Counted from the first letter of the stretch, positions 1-8,663 are shown. The stretch: DNA of 64,000 nt from Nonomuraea sediminis (GCF_018531495.1 NZ_JAHDTI010000002.1:62001-126000), one strand, 5' to 3'. Notes: generated by a model not told the origin, from the sequence alone. Numbers and translations are program-made.

Positions 1-174
1 CTTATCGGCCCCCTGACCGAGGCCGGCTGGGTCGAGGCCCATCCGATCAGCCTGCGGCCGCAGTGGCCGGACACGATCGTGATGCTGTACGCCCCCCGCG
101 ACGAGGCCGAGCTCGCCGTCGCCGTCGCAGCTCTACGCGCCTCCTGGCAACAGGCGTCCAACCAGCTCCCCTGA
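1..174 (+). CDS. C-terminal end of an unidentified protein (5' cut by window)
   Basis: Frame 1 is open from the window edge to a TGA at 172-174, giving 57 residues with the high third-position GC expected of a real gene. The peptide includes PQWPDTIVMLYAP and ends in NQLP. No start, signal or recognised motif is visible, so I assign no function. The next gene on the same strand begins 111 bp later with its own ribosome site. Confidence 0.6.
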   Translation, partial: LIGPLTEAGWVEAHPISLRPQWPDTIVMLYAPRDEAELAVAVAALRASWQQASNQLP

Positions 175-285
175 CCGACATCCGGGCTGCGTCGAAACCG
201 AGTGAGCACCACGCTCGCCATCACCACTTGACCCCCGATCGCCCGTGGCCGCTTCCGGCCACGGGCGGCCCCCTCTTGGAGAGTC

Positions 286-636
286 ATGTCCGTCGCTTAC
301 GTAATCACCGCGATCCTGCTTTCGATCGCCCTGATCGGCTCCGGCCGGGCCAAGCTCGTCAAGGACGAGAAGATCACGGCGGGGCTGACCAAGGTCGGCG
401 TGCCGGAGAGCTGGTTCCCGCGCCTGGCCGCGCTGGAGCTCGCCGGCGCCCTGGGACTGCTGATCGGTATCGCCTACCGTCCGCTCGGCATCGCCGCGGG
501 CACGGGTGTCGTCCTGTACTTCGCCGGCGCCGTGCTCACCCACCTGCGTGCCCGCGACCTGAAGGGAGCCCCTGTGCCTGCCGTCCTGCTCCTGCTGGCC
601 GCCGCCCCCACACTGCTCGGCATCGCGACTGCCTGA
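286..636 (+). CDS. DoxX-like small membrane protein
   Basis: A 116-residue, strongly hydrophobic protein with about four membrane segments (near residues 4-21, 45-63, 66-86 and 93-113). The short polar loop after the first helix (GRAKLVKDEK) and the helix starting ALELAGALGLL are typical of the DoxX_2 family, found in many actinomycetes. Family members are often linked to redox stress, but no catalytic residue can be named here. The ATG has a plausible site (TTGGAGAG, 275-282). Length fits the family. Function is inferred from fold only. Confidence 0.75.
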   Translation: MSVAYVITAILLSIALIGSGRAKLVKDEKITAGLTKVGVPESWFPRLAALELAGALGLLIGIAYRPLGIAAGTGVVLYFAGAVLTHLRARDLKGAPVPAVLLLLAAAPTLLGIATA

Positions 637-695
637 GCGGTCGGGAACTGTACGCTTGCCGAAAACTCCATCCATGCAGCTCAAGAGGAGAAATC

Positions 696-821
696 CTGAA
701 GCCTGCCATCGAGAAGATGACAACCCGGAAGGGACAAGGCCTGGGCATCATCGTGGACGGGGATGACTTCGTCGTCCGCGCCGTGACATGGGCCGAGGTG
801 ATCCAAGCCGTCCGTCACTGA
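696..821 (+). CDS. possible small protein with a CTG start
   Basis: A strong ribosome site (AAGAGGAG, 683-690) is followed 5 nt later by CTG at 696, in frame with a 41-codon reading frame ending at 821. The first ATG is internal (717) and lacks a good site. The peptide (KGQGLGIIVDGDDFVVRAVTW) has balanced composition and high third-position GC. No family is recognised. It could also be the remnant tail of a larger gene. The placement 59 bp after the DoxX-like gene allows co-transcription. Confidence 0.35.
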   Translation: MKPAIEKMTTRKGQGLGIIVDGDDFVVRAVTWAEVIQAVRH

Positions 822-946
822 CTTGCTTTCGTCCGCCAGGCGCTCGACTACCAGAGCGCCGACGCATCCAGTATCTGCAGCGTGCTCACGGCCGATACCT
901 TCCCGACCTGATGACCTCACCGCAGATGCCGGCCACCCGCCGAGGC

Positions 947-965
947 GGGGCCGCTCTGCGGCCCC
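947..965. terminator. GC hairpin between converging genes
   Basis: GGGGCCGC, a 3-nt loop (TCT) and GCGGCCCC form a perfect 8-bp stem. It lies between the end of the small plus-strand frame (821) and the end of the minus-strand secreted protein (1022). No T tract follows on either side, so terminator activity is inferred from position and stem only. Confidence 0.3.
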
Positions 966-1021
966 ACAACGTCCCGCGACAGTCGGCCGTGTGCCAAGCG
1001 GCGACAGGAGGCTCGCATGGG

Positions 1022-1576
1022 TCAGGGCCGGTGGAAGACGAGGACGGTGATGTTCTCCTGGCCACCGTTGTCGCCCCGATTGGGGTCGTTGACCTGGAAC
1101 CGGAGGCGGCCGCTCGCCGAGCCCCGGTAGATGTAGCAGGGGCTGTTGGACCCGACGGGCCGCCACGCGGTAGTGCTGAGCTCACCGTCGTCGAGCCGGA
1201 TCGGCCGATTCGTCACCCGCGAGAACGCCTTCACCATCAGCATGTACGGTGCGAGCGTCGGCGCCGGCCAGCCGGACCCGGCGATCCGGCCCTCGTCGCC
1301 GTCAGGGTCCTTCGTGGTGCCCCACCAGTCGATGCGCAGGATGGAGAAGTTGTCGGTGCGCGCGGAGAAGACGTCTCCGGGGACGAGCGTGCCGACGCTC
1401 ACTCCCCGCGGGTCCTCCCCGTCGAGGGTGGCGTGCAGGACGCGGTCCGGGGCGTCCCCGCCGTCGCAGTGGTCGAACGGGGTGCGGGCGGTCGCGCTCG
1501 CCGGCGCCGTGGCGAACCCGGCCGCCAGGGGCAGCGTGAGGGCGAGCGCGGCGGTGAGCAGTCGGCCTGCTTTCAT
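1022..1576 (-). CDS. small secreted protein, unknown function
   Basis: 184 residues. A classical signal peptide is visible: basic MKAGR, a hydrophobic core, then ATAPASA as likely cleavage site near residue 28. The mature part is about 156 residues with a widely separated cysteine pair (DHCDGG and SPCYIY), which suggests one disulfide outside the cell. The start at 1576 is chosen for its AAGGAGAT site. The open frame runs 23 codons further upstream without a site. It lies 141 bp downstream of another small secreted protein on the same strand, so both may answer to the SARP regulator at 2267. No domain recognised. Confidence 0.75.
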   Translation of the reverse strand: MKAGRLLTAALALTLPLAAGFATAPASATARTPFDHCDGGDAPDRVLHATLDGEDPRGVSVGTLVPGDVFSARTDNFSILRIDWWGTTKDPDGDEGRIAGSGWPAPTLAPYMLMVKAFSRVTNRPIRLDDGELSTTAWRPVGSNSPCYIYRGSASGRLRFQVNDPNRGDNGGQENITVLVFHRP

Positions 1577-1717
1577 GGTGATCTCCTTGTCTGTCTCAGA
1601 GAAGTCGATAAGGACGTTCGGAGCTCTGGAACGACCGCATGCCAAAACCGGGTCCTCCCGGAAGCCTGCGCCGCGCTGGGCCGAAGGTGGTCATCGCCAG
1701 GCCGGGGACGGCATGCC

Positions 1718-2182
1718 TCACCCGCCGACAGGGTTGGGGACGACGTCGTCGCGCAGGGACACGCAGCGGACCGAGACGTCGACCGGGTTGGAGTAGTGGA
1801 CGCCGTCGTCGTAGTAGACGGCCGCGCTGATGCGCCGGACGCTCTGGTGGACGATCAGGTTGGTCTGCGGCGCCATGCGCTGGCCGCCGCCTTCCAGCTC
1901 GAAGTCGAGCTGGTGCCACCGGTAGGTGCGGTTGGCCGCGTAGAGCCGCCAGCGCAGCGAGACCGGCGCCCGCCGTACCTCGACCGAGAGCGTGAACCGG
2001 AACGGCACCCGCCGCCCGGTGCTGTCCACCGGGTAGCCGTTGACGCAGCGGCCGGTGAAAGAGGTGCGGTCGGCGCTGAGCCAGAGCCGGCTGATCGGGC
2101 TCGGGTCGGCTGTCGCCTGAGCCGGTACGGCAGGCAGCAGCACCCCCGCCGCGATCGCCGCCACCACCATCGTCGTTTTCAT
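1718..2182 (-). CDS. small secreted protein divergent from the SARP gene
   Basis: 154 residues with a signal peptide (MKTTMVVAAIAAG, cleavage likely after AQA near residue 23) and two cysteines in the mature part (GRCVNG, SVRCVSL), consistent with a single disulfide. The rest is rich in beta-type sequence, for example RFTLSVEVRR. The start at 2182 is preceded by AAGGGGG. It is transcribed away from the SARP gene through an 84-bp intergenic region that holds a heptamer direct repeat, so it is a candidate SARP target. No family is recognised. Confidence 0.7.
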   Translation of the reverse strand: MKTTMVVAAIAAGVLLPAVPAQATADPSPISRLWLSADRTSFTGRCVNGYPVDSTGRRVPFRFTLSVEVRRAPVSLRWRLYAANRTYRWHQLDFELEGGGQRMAPQTNLIVHQSVRRISAAVYYDDGVHYSNPVDVSVRCVSLRDDVVPNPVGG

Positions 2183-2236
2183 GGTCCCCCTTACGGAGTG
2201 AGGTGATACGACGATGAGTGAGCCGCGGGCGAAAAA

Positions 2237-2254
2237 CCTTGAAGAATCCTTGAA
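2237..2254 (+). promoter_or_regulatory. candidate SARP-binding direct repeat
   Basis: CCTTGAA at 2237-2243 is repeated at 2248-2254, a 7-bp unit with a 4-bp gap (11-bp period). SARP regulators are known to bind heptamer direct repeats with this spacing. The site lies 13-30 bp before the GTG of the SARP gene and in the shared region with the divergent secreted-protein gene. Binding, and the identity of the regulator, are inferred. Confidence 0.5.
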
Positions 2255-2266
2255 CGGGAGAACCGC

Positions 2267-5200
2267 GTGGAATTCAGGCTGCTCGGCTGGGTCGGACTGG
2301 AGGACGGTGGACGCGAGGTCGACACCGGGCACAGCCGGCAGCGCTGCGTTCTTGCCGCGCTGCTGATCGACGCCGGTGAGCCGGTGATGACCGCCGAACT
2401 GGTGTCCCGCGTGTGGGGCGGCGACCCGCCCGACTCGGCGCTCAACGTGCTGTACGGCTACGTCACGCGGCTGCGCAAGGTCCTCGCCCCTTCCGGGATC
2501 CGGCTCCTGCGCCGCGGCGGCGGCTACCTCATCGACGTCGAACCCGCCCGCGTCGACGCGCTGCGCTTCAAGCGCCTGCAGGCCACAGACCCCGCCGCGG
2601 CGCTGGAGGCGTGGCGGGGCAAGCCGTTACCCGGCATCGAGGGCGAGTGGGCGGATCAGGTCCGTGCCGGTCTGATCGCGCTCCACCTGTCGGCGCAGCT
2701 CCGGCTCGCCGAGGAGGAGACCGCGCAGGGCCGTCACACCGCCGCCGCGGACAGGCTGGGCGGCGTGCTCGCCGAGCATCCGCTGGAGGAGCGGGTCGTG
2801 GCGGTGCTGATGACCGCGCTGTTCCGCGCCGGGAACACGCCGCAGGCCCTGGACTGCTACCAGGCCTTCCGCCGGCGTCTGTCCGACGAGCTCGGCATCG
2901 GGCCTGGGCCACGGTTGCGCCTGCTCCACCAGCGCATACTCGAGGGTGACAGCGCGCTGGACCGGCTGGAGGCCGCGCCCGTTCCGGCCGGCCTGCCGTA
3001 CGACGTGCCGGGATTTGTCGGGCGCGCCACGGAGCTGGCGGCGATGAACCGGGTGCTGGGCAGCCGGACGCCGCTGGTGATCTCCGCGATCGAGGGCATG
3101 GCGGGCGTCGGCAAGTCCGCGCTCGCCGTGCGCTGGGCGCACCGGGTGCGCGAGCGTTTTCCCGACGGCAGCCTCTACGCCGACCTCGGCGGCCACGCAC
3201 CGACCGGCCCCGCGGACCCGGCCCGCGTGCTCGGCGACTTCCTCGCCGCACTCGGCACCGCGCCCGCCCGCATCCCCAGCGGGCTCGACGCCCGCTCGGC
3301 GCTCTTCCGCGCTCTGCTCGACCAGCGCAGGATGCTCATCGTCCTCGACAACGCCCGCTCCGAGCAGCAGGTCAGGCCGCTGCTCCCGACGGCGGACAGC
3401 TGCGCCACGGTGATCACCAGCCGCGTGCCGCTCCACGGCCTGGTCGTCCGCGAGCGCGCACAGCGCATCGTCATCGGCACGCTCACCCCGGCCGAGGCCG
3501 AGTCACTGCTGCGGACCTTCGTCCCGTACGGCGACGCCGCATCGTTACGAGAGCTGGCGCGGCTGTGCGCCCACCTGCCGGTGGCGCTGTGCGTCGCGGG
3601 CGAGAGGGCGGCGCGTGGCGACCGCCCGCTGCCTGACCTGGTGGCCGAGCTCCGATCGGCGAGCAACCGGCTGGACCTGCTCGAGGTGGCGGGAGATCCG
3701 CTCAGCAGCGTGCGGGCCGTGTTCTCCTGGTCTTATGACACGCTGCCGGAGCCGGTGGCCTCGATGTTCCGCCGACTGGGCGTACACCCGGGTCCCGACA
3801 TCGAGCCGGGCGCCGCGGCGGTGCTGGCAGGCTGCTCGACCAACAAGGCCACCGAGCTGCTCGGATCGCTCACTGAGACGCGGTTGATCGAGCCGTACCA
3901 GCCCGGCCGCTGGCGCATGCACGACCTGCTGCGCGCCTACTCCGTCGAGTGCGGCGGCGAGCAGGACGAGGCCGTGACGCGGCTGCTCGACCACTACCTC
4001 GACCGCCTGTCCGCCGCCATCAGTCTCGCCCTGCCGGGAGAGGTCGTCATCCGGCCCGACGCAGAACCGTTCCCCGACCGGGCGCAGGCGCAGGCCTGGA
4101 TGGAGGCCGAGCGCGCCAACCTGGTGGCGGCCGCCGACCTGGCGCTCACCCGGTCACCCGCGCTCGGCAGGGATCTCGGCCGGATGCTGGTGCGGCACCT
4201 CGACATGACCGGACAGCAGGAGGAGGCCAGGCGTCTCTACCGCAGTGCGGCACGTGCCGCGCACGCCACGGGCGACCTGATGGGAGAAGCGTCGGCCCTC
4301 ACCGCGCTCGGCGTGGCACTGATCCGCAACGGCGAATTGGACGAGGCGCACGAGAGCTTCCGCCGTGCCGTTGAGCTCTGGGAGACCCTGGACGATCCAC
4401 GCGGCCAGGGCCGCGCGCTGGGCAACCTCGCGATAGTCGAGGTGTTCCGGGGGCAGTACGCCGCCGCGCTGGCGAATCTGGAGCGGGCGGCCGCCCTGTT
4501 CGAGCGCAGCGGCCACCTGTCGGGGCAGGCCAACGTGCTCAACCACATCGGCGAGATCCACTGGCGCACCGGCGCCTACCGACTCGCCGTCCCCCTGCAC
4601 GAGAAGGCGATGGAGATCACCGCCGAGATCGGAGACCGGGCGGGCGTGGTCGTCTCGCACGGCGGCATCGGCAACGCCCTGTTCAGGCTCGGCGAGTACG
4701 GCGAGGCCCTGGAACACCTGGAAGCCGGCCGGGACCTGGCCAGGTCGATCTCCTACGTCTACTCCGCGCTGAACTCCATGGTCAACATCGGCCGTGTGCA
4801 TGCCGCGACCGGCGACCTCCAGGCCGCCTACGACCTCTATCAGGAGGTGCTCGCCGCGCTGCGCGAGACGGAGGACCGTGACATGGAGGCGGAGACCCTC
4901 GACTGTCTCGGCGAGGTCTACCTGGCCTGGGGGGAACACGAGCGCGCACTCGACCACCATCGACGCGCCCTGGAGCTGCTCCGCGCGTCCGGCAGCCACA
5001 CGTTCGAGGCCAGCGCGCTCAACGGGCTCGGCGAGGTGGAGCGCGCGCTCGGGCATCCGCAGGAGGCAGGTGCCTGGCATCAGGAGGCGCTGGAGCTCAC
5101 GCGGGCCATGGGTGACCGGTTCCAGCAGGCCCGCGCGTTGGTCGGCCTGGCCAGGCTCCGCGCCGACCAGAGGCTGCCGGCGCAGGAGTGGGGGGAGGCT

Positions 5201-5287
5201 CTGCGCCTCATGGACGACATGCAGGTCCCCGAGGCGGCCCAGCTACGAGGAGAGCTGAACGCCCCGGGGCCGCGCAGCAGCCTCTGA
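2267..5287 (+). CDS. AfsR/SARP-family transcriptional regulator with NB-ARC and TPR domains
   Basis: 1006 residues with the full large-SARP layout. A winged-helix DNA-binding domain (about 1-90) is followed by the BTAD helical domain (about 95-230, ending RLRLLHQRIL). Then comes an NB-ARC ATPase with P-loop GMAGVGKSA (about 277-285) and Walker B MLIVLDNA (about 355). TPR repeats run from about 640 to 985, visible as recurring GxAL...G-E and A..LE..A patterns. Such proteins activate secondary-metabolite or differentiation genes. The GTG start at 2267 has GGGAG 6 nt upstream. No biosynthetic cluster is adjacent, so targets are unknown. The divergent secreted genes and its own promoter are the nearest candidates. 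Confidence 0.93.
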   Translation: MEFRLLGWVGLEDGGREVDTGHSRQRCVLAALLIDAGEPVMTAELVSRVWGGDPPDSALNVLYGYVTRLRKVLAPSGIRLLRRGGGYLIDVEPARVDALRFKRLQATDPAAALEAWRGKPLPGIEGEWADQVRAGLIALHLSAQLRLAEEETAQGRHTAAADRLGGVLAEHPLEERVVAVLMTALFRAGNTPQALDCYQAFRRRLSDELGIGPGPRLRLLHQRILEGDSALDRLEAAPVPAGLPYDVPGFVGRATELAAMNRVLGSRTPLVISAIEGMAGVGKSALAVRWAHRVRERFPDGSLYADLGGHAPTGPADPARVLGDFLAALGTAPARIPSGLDARSALFRALLDQRRMLIVLDNARSEQQVRPLLPTADSCATVITSRVPLHGLVVRERAQRIVIGTLTPAEAESLLRTFVPYGDAASLRELARLCAHLPVALCVAGERAARGDRPLPDLVAELRSASNRLDLLEVAGDPLSSVRAVFSWSYDTLPEPVASMFRRLGVHPGPDIEPGAAAVLAGCSTNKATELLGSLTETRLIEPYQPGRWRMHDLLRAYSVECGGEQDEAVTRLLDHYLDRLSAAISLALPGEVVIRPDAEPFPDRAQAQAWMEAERANLVAAADLALTRSPALGRDLGRMLVRHLDMTGQQEEARRLYRSAARAAHATGDLMGEASALTALGVALIRNGELDEAHESFRRAVELWETLDDPRGQGRALGNLAIVEVFRGQYAAALANLERAAALFERSGHLSGQANVLNHIGEIHWRTGAYRLAVPLHEKAMEITAEIGDRAGVVVSHGGIGNALFRLGEYGEALEHLEAGRDLARSISYVYSALNSMVNIGRVHAATGDLQAAYDLYQEVLAALRETEDRDMEAETLDCLGEVYLAWGEHERALDHHRRALELLRASGSHTFEASALNGLGEVERALGHPQEAGAWHQEALELTRAMGDRFQQARALVGLARLRADQRLPAQEWGEALRLMDDMQVPEAAQLRGELNAPGPRSSL

Positions 5288-5359
5288 GAGCCGACTCGCA
5301 GATGGCCGCCGGGTGGCTCACCCATCTGCATCGAAGATCAAGCCGGTCACCGTGGAGTG

Positions 5360-5920
5360 TCACAGGCGGGCGATCCACTCGTGGCTCGTGAGGACGTCGG
5401 CACCTCTGGACGGGAAGACGCGGTTGATCAGGAAATCGTGCACGTCCGGTTCCCCGTCGGCGCAGGCGTCGCTGAGCACGGTCAGGCCGTAGTCGCGGTC
5501 GGCGGCATCGTAGAACGTGGCGGCCACCATCGCGCCAGTCGCAACACCGGCCAGCACGATCGAGTCGATGCCCTGGGCGCGCAGGAGCCGGTCCAGGTCG
5601 GTCCCCGCGAACGCGCTGGCGCGGCGCTTGAGGACGACATCCTCGCCCGGCAGCGGCGCGATGCGCGGGTGCACGAGCGTCTCGGGGGAATCTTCGTGGA
5701 ACAGAGTCCCCACCCCGTGCAGAGCGCTGATCACCTGATTTCCCGCCGCCACATCAAGGCCTGAGGCCCGGAGCCCGAAACGTATGAAGATCACCGGGAT
5801 TCCGGAGGCTCTGGCAGCCGGGAGAACCCTTTCCACGGCGGGAAGCACACCGGCGGCGAAAGAGTAGTTGTCGACAATGCCCGCCTGCAGGTCGCCAACG
5901 ATGAGCGCGGTGGTGGTCAT
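5360..5920 (-). CDS. isochorismatase-fold hydrolase lacking the catalytic cysteine
   Basis: 186 residues of the cysteine-hydrolase/isochorismatase superfamily. Asp10 (IVGDLQAG) and Lys98 (VVLKRRASAF) occupy the usual catalytic positions. In the third motif, GVATGAMVAAT, Met131 sits where nicotinamidase-like members carry cysteine. Isochorismatases proper also lack that cysteine, so an isochorismatase-type or non-amidase reaction is possible. The start at 5920 is supported by AAGGAAA. The frame extends 12 codons upstream without a site. The gene is convergent with the SARP gene and has no obvious pathway partner. Confidence 0.8.
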   Translation of the reverse strand: MTTTALIVGDLQAGIVDNYSFAAGVLPAVERVLPAARASGIPVIFIRFGLRASGLDVAAGNQVISALHGVGTLFHEDSPETLVHPRIAPLPGEDVVLKRRASAFAGTDLDRLLRAQGIDSIVLAGVATGAMVAATFYDAADRDYGLTVLSDACADGEPDVHDFLINRVFPSRGADVLTSHEWIARL

Positions 5921-6142
5921 AGTGTTTCCTTGTCTGTACGGCACGCCATCGGCCATCCTCCACGGCCGCGTCCTGGCGTCGTTGTCGTCGATCTAGTACG
6001 ACGATATGGGGACAGAAACGCACATAGGCCATGGGCCGCACGTGGCGACCACGGACACGCCGAGACAAGGCCGCGCGCAGAGGCCCAGCGCCGGGTACCT
6101 AGCGGCTACTCGATCACGATGGCGGCTCCGCCGGCGTGCTGG

Positions 6143-6751
6143 TCACTGCCGCATCCTTGGATCGTGCGTAGGGTCGGCATACCTGCGCGGGCAGCCACGA
6201 TCGACGGCCTTGGGGCGCAGTTCGTAGTGCCAGGATTCGTTGCTGTAGATCTGGCACAGCCCGTACTCGGCGCCGTGCTGGGACAGCCACGCCGTGGCAT
6301 TGGCGGGCCCGATGTCGACCGCGTCTCCCGACACGTGAAGAGACTTGTCCGCGGTGGCCACCCATCGGGCGGCTTCCTCTGCTGAGCCGTACTCCGAGAC
6401 CGCCTTTTGGCGTAGTTGTTCCTGGTACTGGGGGGAACGCCAGCCACTGTTGACGAAGAACTCGACCCCGTCGTCCGCGGCATCGGTCGCGGCATGGCGC
6501 AGGGCACCGAGCAGATCGGGGTCGAGGTTGGCCACGGCCGGAATTTCGTCATCGAAGACCGTCACACCGTCAGGGACGGCGCCATCCGCCTCGCCGAGTG
6601 CACCACGGTGATCGCCGTGAAGGACGGCCGAGGACGCCAGCGACTGGTAAATGAGGACACCGACAAGCGCCGCGCTGACGACTGCAAGGGCAGCCAGGAT
6701 GGTCGATCGGGTACGGCGAGCCGCCGTTCGTGCTGATTCCCCGTAGGTCAT
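6143..6751 (-). CDS. membrane-anchored D,D-carboxypeptidase, VanY-like (M15 family)
   Basis: 202 residues: a short cytoplasmic basic N-terminus, one membrane anchor (about 17-35) and an external peptidase domain. The zinc motif is SLHVSGDAVDIG with His139 and Asp146. The second motif NESWHYE gives the third ligand His175 and a nearby Glu172. SGWRSPQYQ (about 102-110) is also typical of VanY. Family enzymes trim the terminal D-alanine from peptidoglycan stem peptides. It faces a VanR/VanS-like pair across an 87-bp promoter region, which suggests control by that pair. No vanHAX genes are present, so resistance to glycopeptides cannot be claimed. ATG 6751 was chosen over a TTG at 6763. Confidence 0.88.
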   Translation of the reverse strand: MTYGESARTAARRTRSTILAALAVVSAALVGVLIYQSLASSAVLHGDHRGALGEADGAVPDGVTVFDDEIPAVANLDPDLLGALRHAATDAADDGVEFFVNSGWRSPQYQEQLRQKAVSEYGSAEEAARWVATADKSLHVSGDAVDIGPANATAWLSQHGAEYGLCQIYSNESWHYELRPKAVDRGCPRRYADPTHDPRMRQ

Positions 6752-6797
6752 GCCGCCAGTCAAGGCAGCGTGGTGTTGTCAGCACGTATGAGGTTCT

Positions 6798-6816
6798 CGA
6801 TATGCCAACGATATGC
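6798..6816 (+). promoter_or_regulatory. candidate response-regulator operator (direct repeat)
   Basis: CGATATGC at 6798-6805 is repeated exactly at 6809-6816, an 11-bp period that puts both copies on one face of the helix. OmpR-family regulators bind such tandem repeats. The site is centred in the divergent region between the VanY-like gene and the response regulator at 6839, so it could control both. The link to this regulator is inferred. Confidence 0.45.
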
Positions 6817-6838
6817 TCCGGCTCGTAACCTCGAGAGT

Positions 6839-7534
6839 ATGCGTGTGTTGATCGTCGAGGACGAACCCTTTCTGGCAGAAGCCATCCGCGATGGCCTGCG
6901 CCTGGAAGCGATCGCCGCCGACATCGCCGGTGACGGTGACACCGCTCTGGAACTGCTGAGCATCAACGCCTACGACATCGCAGTCCTCGACCGCGATATC
7001 CCTGGCCCCTCCGGCGACGAGATCGCCAAACGCGTCGTCGCCTCCGGCAGCGGCATGCCCATCCTCATGCTCACCGCTGCCGACCGGCTCGACGACAAGG
7101 CCTCCGGGTTCGAACTCGGCGCCGACGACTACCTCACGAAGCCCTTCGCGCTCAAAGAGCTCGTGCTCCGTCTCAGAGCACTCGACCGCAGGCGCGCCCA
7201 CCACAGACCACCCGTGCGAGAGATCGCCGGCCTGCGGCTGGATCCGTTCCGCCGCGAGGTCTACCGCGACGGCCGCTACGTCGCGCTCACCCGGAAGCAG
7301 TTCGCCGTGCTCGAAGTCCTCGTCGCTGCTGGAGGCGGTGTCGTCAGCGCCGAAGAACTCCTGGAGCGGGCGTGGGACGGGAACGCCGATCCTTTCACCA
7401 ACGCCGTGCGCATCACCGTCTCGGCACTGCGCAAACGACTCGGCGAGCCCGGGATCATCGCCACCGTGGCCGGCGTCGGCTACCGCATCGACACAGCACC
7501 CGGCACCGGACGTGAGGGAGAGGACCGTGGGTAG
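6839..7534 (+). CDS. OmpR/VanR-like response regulator
   Basis: 231 residues. The receiver domain has acidic residues EDE (7-9), phospho-acceptor Asp51 (AVLDRDIPG) and the conserved lysine in YLTKPF (about 101). A winged-helix output domain follows (about 127-222) with LTRKQFAVLEVL and GVGYRI, hallmarks of the OmpR/PhoB class. It overlaps the sensor kinase gene by 8 bp, so the two form an operon. Adjacent divergent VanY makes a cell-wall stress role likely. The start at 6839 gives the exact receiver N-terminus (MRVLIVEDE). In-frame codons upstream to 6770 look like promoter DNA. Confidence 0.92.
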   Translation: MRVLIVEDEPFLAEAIRDGLRLEAIAADIAGDGDTALELLSINAYDIAVLDRDIPGPSGDEIAKRVVASGSGMPILMLTAADRLDDKASGFELGADDYLTKPFALKELVLRLRALDRRRAHHRPPVREIAGLRLDPFRREVYRDGRYVALTRKQFAVLEVLVAAGGGVVSAEELLERAWDGNADPFTNAVRITVSALRKRLGEPGIIATVAGVGYRIDTAPGTGREGEDRG

Positions 7535-8663
7535 GGCGCCTGGTTTGAGCGTTCGCCTCAAACTCACCCTCAGCTATGCCGGGTTCGTCATGCTCGCAGG
7601 CGCCTTGCTACTCGCGGTCGTGTGGGTGTTCCTTCTGCGTTATGTGCCCGACGGTGCACTCATGGCTCCCGGCTATGGCTCTTTCATTCCCAACCGGTCC
7701 GACCTCGTGCGCGCCTTCACTCCGGCGGCAGCCGAAGCGTTGGCGTTCCTACTGGTGTTCGGTCTCGTGGGAGGGTGGATTCTCGCCGGCCGCATGCTCG
7801 CCCCGCTGACTCGCATCACAGACGCCACACGCATGGCCGCGAACGGATCACTCTCCCATCGAATCCGGCTACCGGGCCGCAGAGACGAGTTGCGCGAACT
7901 CGCCGACTCCTTCGACACCATGCTGGCACGGCTCGAATCACACGTCGCCGAACAGCGGAGATTCGCAGCCAACGCCTCCCACGAACTGCGCACCCCGCTG
8001 GCGATCGCGCAGGCGCTCCTCGACGTGGCCCGCAACGATCCGAACCGTGACATCGGCGAACTCGTCGACCGTCTCCAGGCCGTCAACACCCGAGCGATCG
8101 ACCTCACCGAGGCGTTGCTCCTGCTCAGCCGTACCGACCAGCGATCCTTCACCCGACTGCAGGTCGACCTGTCCCTCATCGCGGAAGAAGCCACCGAAAC
8201 GCTCCTCCCCCTCGCGGAAAAACGCGGCCTCACCATCGAGACCTCCGGCGACATGACCCCCACCATCGGCTCACCCGAGCTCCTGCTGCAGATGACCACG
8301 AACCTCGTGCACAACGCGATCGTCCACAACCTGCCTGAACAGGGCACGGTGTGGGTCACGACCAACGTTCACCCCGAGACTGTGGTGCTCACCGTCGAGA
8401 ACACCGGCGAGCAGGTCGCCCCACAAGTGATTTCCACGCTTGCCGAGCCGTTCCAGCGAGGCACCCAACGCATCCGCAACGACCATGCGGGCGTCGGCCT
8501 CGGCCTGGCGATCGTCAAGAGCATCACCCAGGCACACGACGGAACCCTCACCCTCACCCCCCGCCCCGCCGGCGGGCTCCGCGTCACGGTGCGACTACCG
8601 CTTGCGCAAGTCGCCCTTGATCGGGCCGACACCTCGGCCCAGCACACCTTGATCACTCCGTAA
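7527..8663 (+). CDS. VanS-like sensor histidine kinase
   Basis: 378 residues. Two membrane segments (about 15-38 and 68-90) bracket a short outside loop of about 30 residues. A HAMP linker follows (LAPLTRITDATRMAANG), then the HisKA box with phospho-acceptor His152 (NASHELRTPLAI). An ATPase domain with an N-box (NLVHNAIVHN) and a G-box (GVGLGLAIV) ends the protein. A small sensor loop is typical of VanS-like and other intramembrane-sensing kinases. The GTG start at 7527 overlaps the regulator gene by 8 bp and has a GGGAGAGG site. It is the likely partner of the adjacent regulator. Confidence 0.9.
   Translation: MGRAPGLSVRLKLTLSYAGFVMLAGALLLAVVWVFLLRYVPDGALMAPGYGSFIPNRSDLVRAFTPAAAEALAFLLVFGLVGGWILAGRMLAPLTRITDATRMAANGSLSHRIRLPGRRDELRELADSFDTMLARLESHVAEQRRFAANASHELRTPLAIAQALLDVARNDPNRDIGELVDRLQAVNTRAIDLTEALLLLSRTDQRSFTRLQVDLSLIAEEATETLLPLAEKRGLTIETSGDMTPTIGSPELLLQMTTNLVHNAIVHNLPEQGTVWVTTNVHPETVVLTVENTGEQVAPQVISTLAEPFQRGTQRIRNDHAGVGLGLAIVKSITQAHDGTLTLTPRPAGGLRVTVRLPLAQVALDRADTSAQHTLITP

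Noticed and set aside
788..2206. 472-codon plus-strand frame opposite the two small secreted proteins
   Set aside because: It is an Arg/Pro/Val-rich shadow. The minus strand has two frames with clear signal peptides and ribosome sites.
5985..6004. TCGTCG-N8-CGACGA inverted repeat upstream of the isochorismatase-like gene
   Set aside because: The arms are short and made of a common GC-rich trinucleotide, so chance cannot be excluded. It is not listed as an operator.
6143..8663. A glycopeptide-resistance cluster
   Set aside because: Only VanY-, VanR- and VanS-like genes are present. The D-Ala-D-Lac genes vanH, vanA and vanX are absent.
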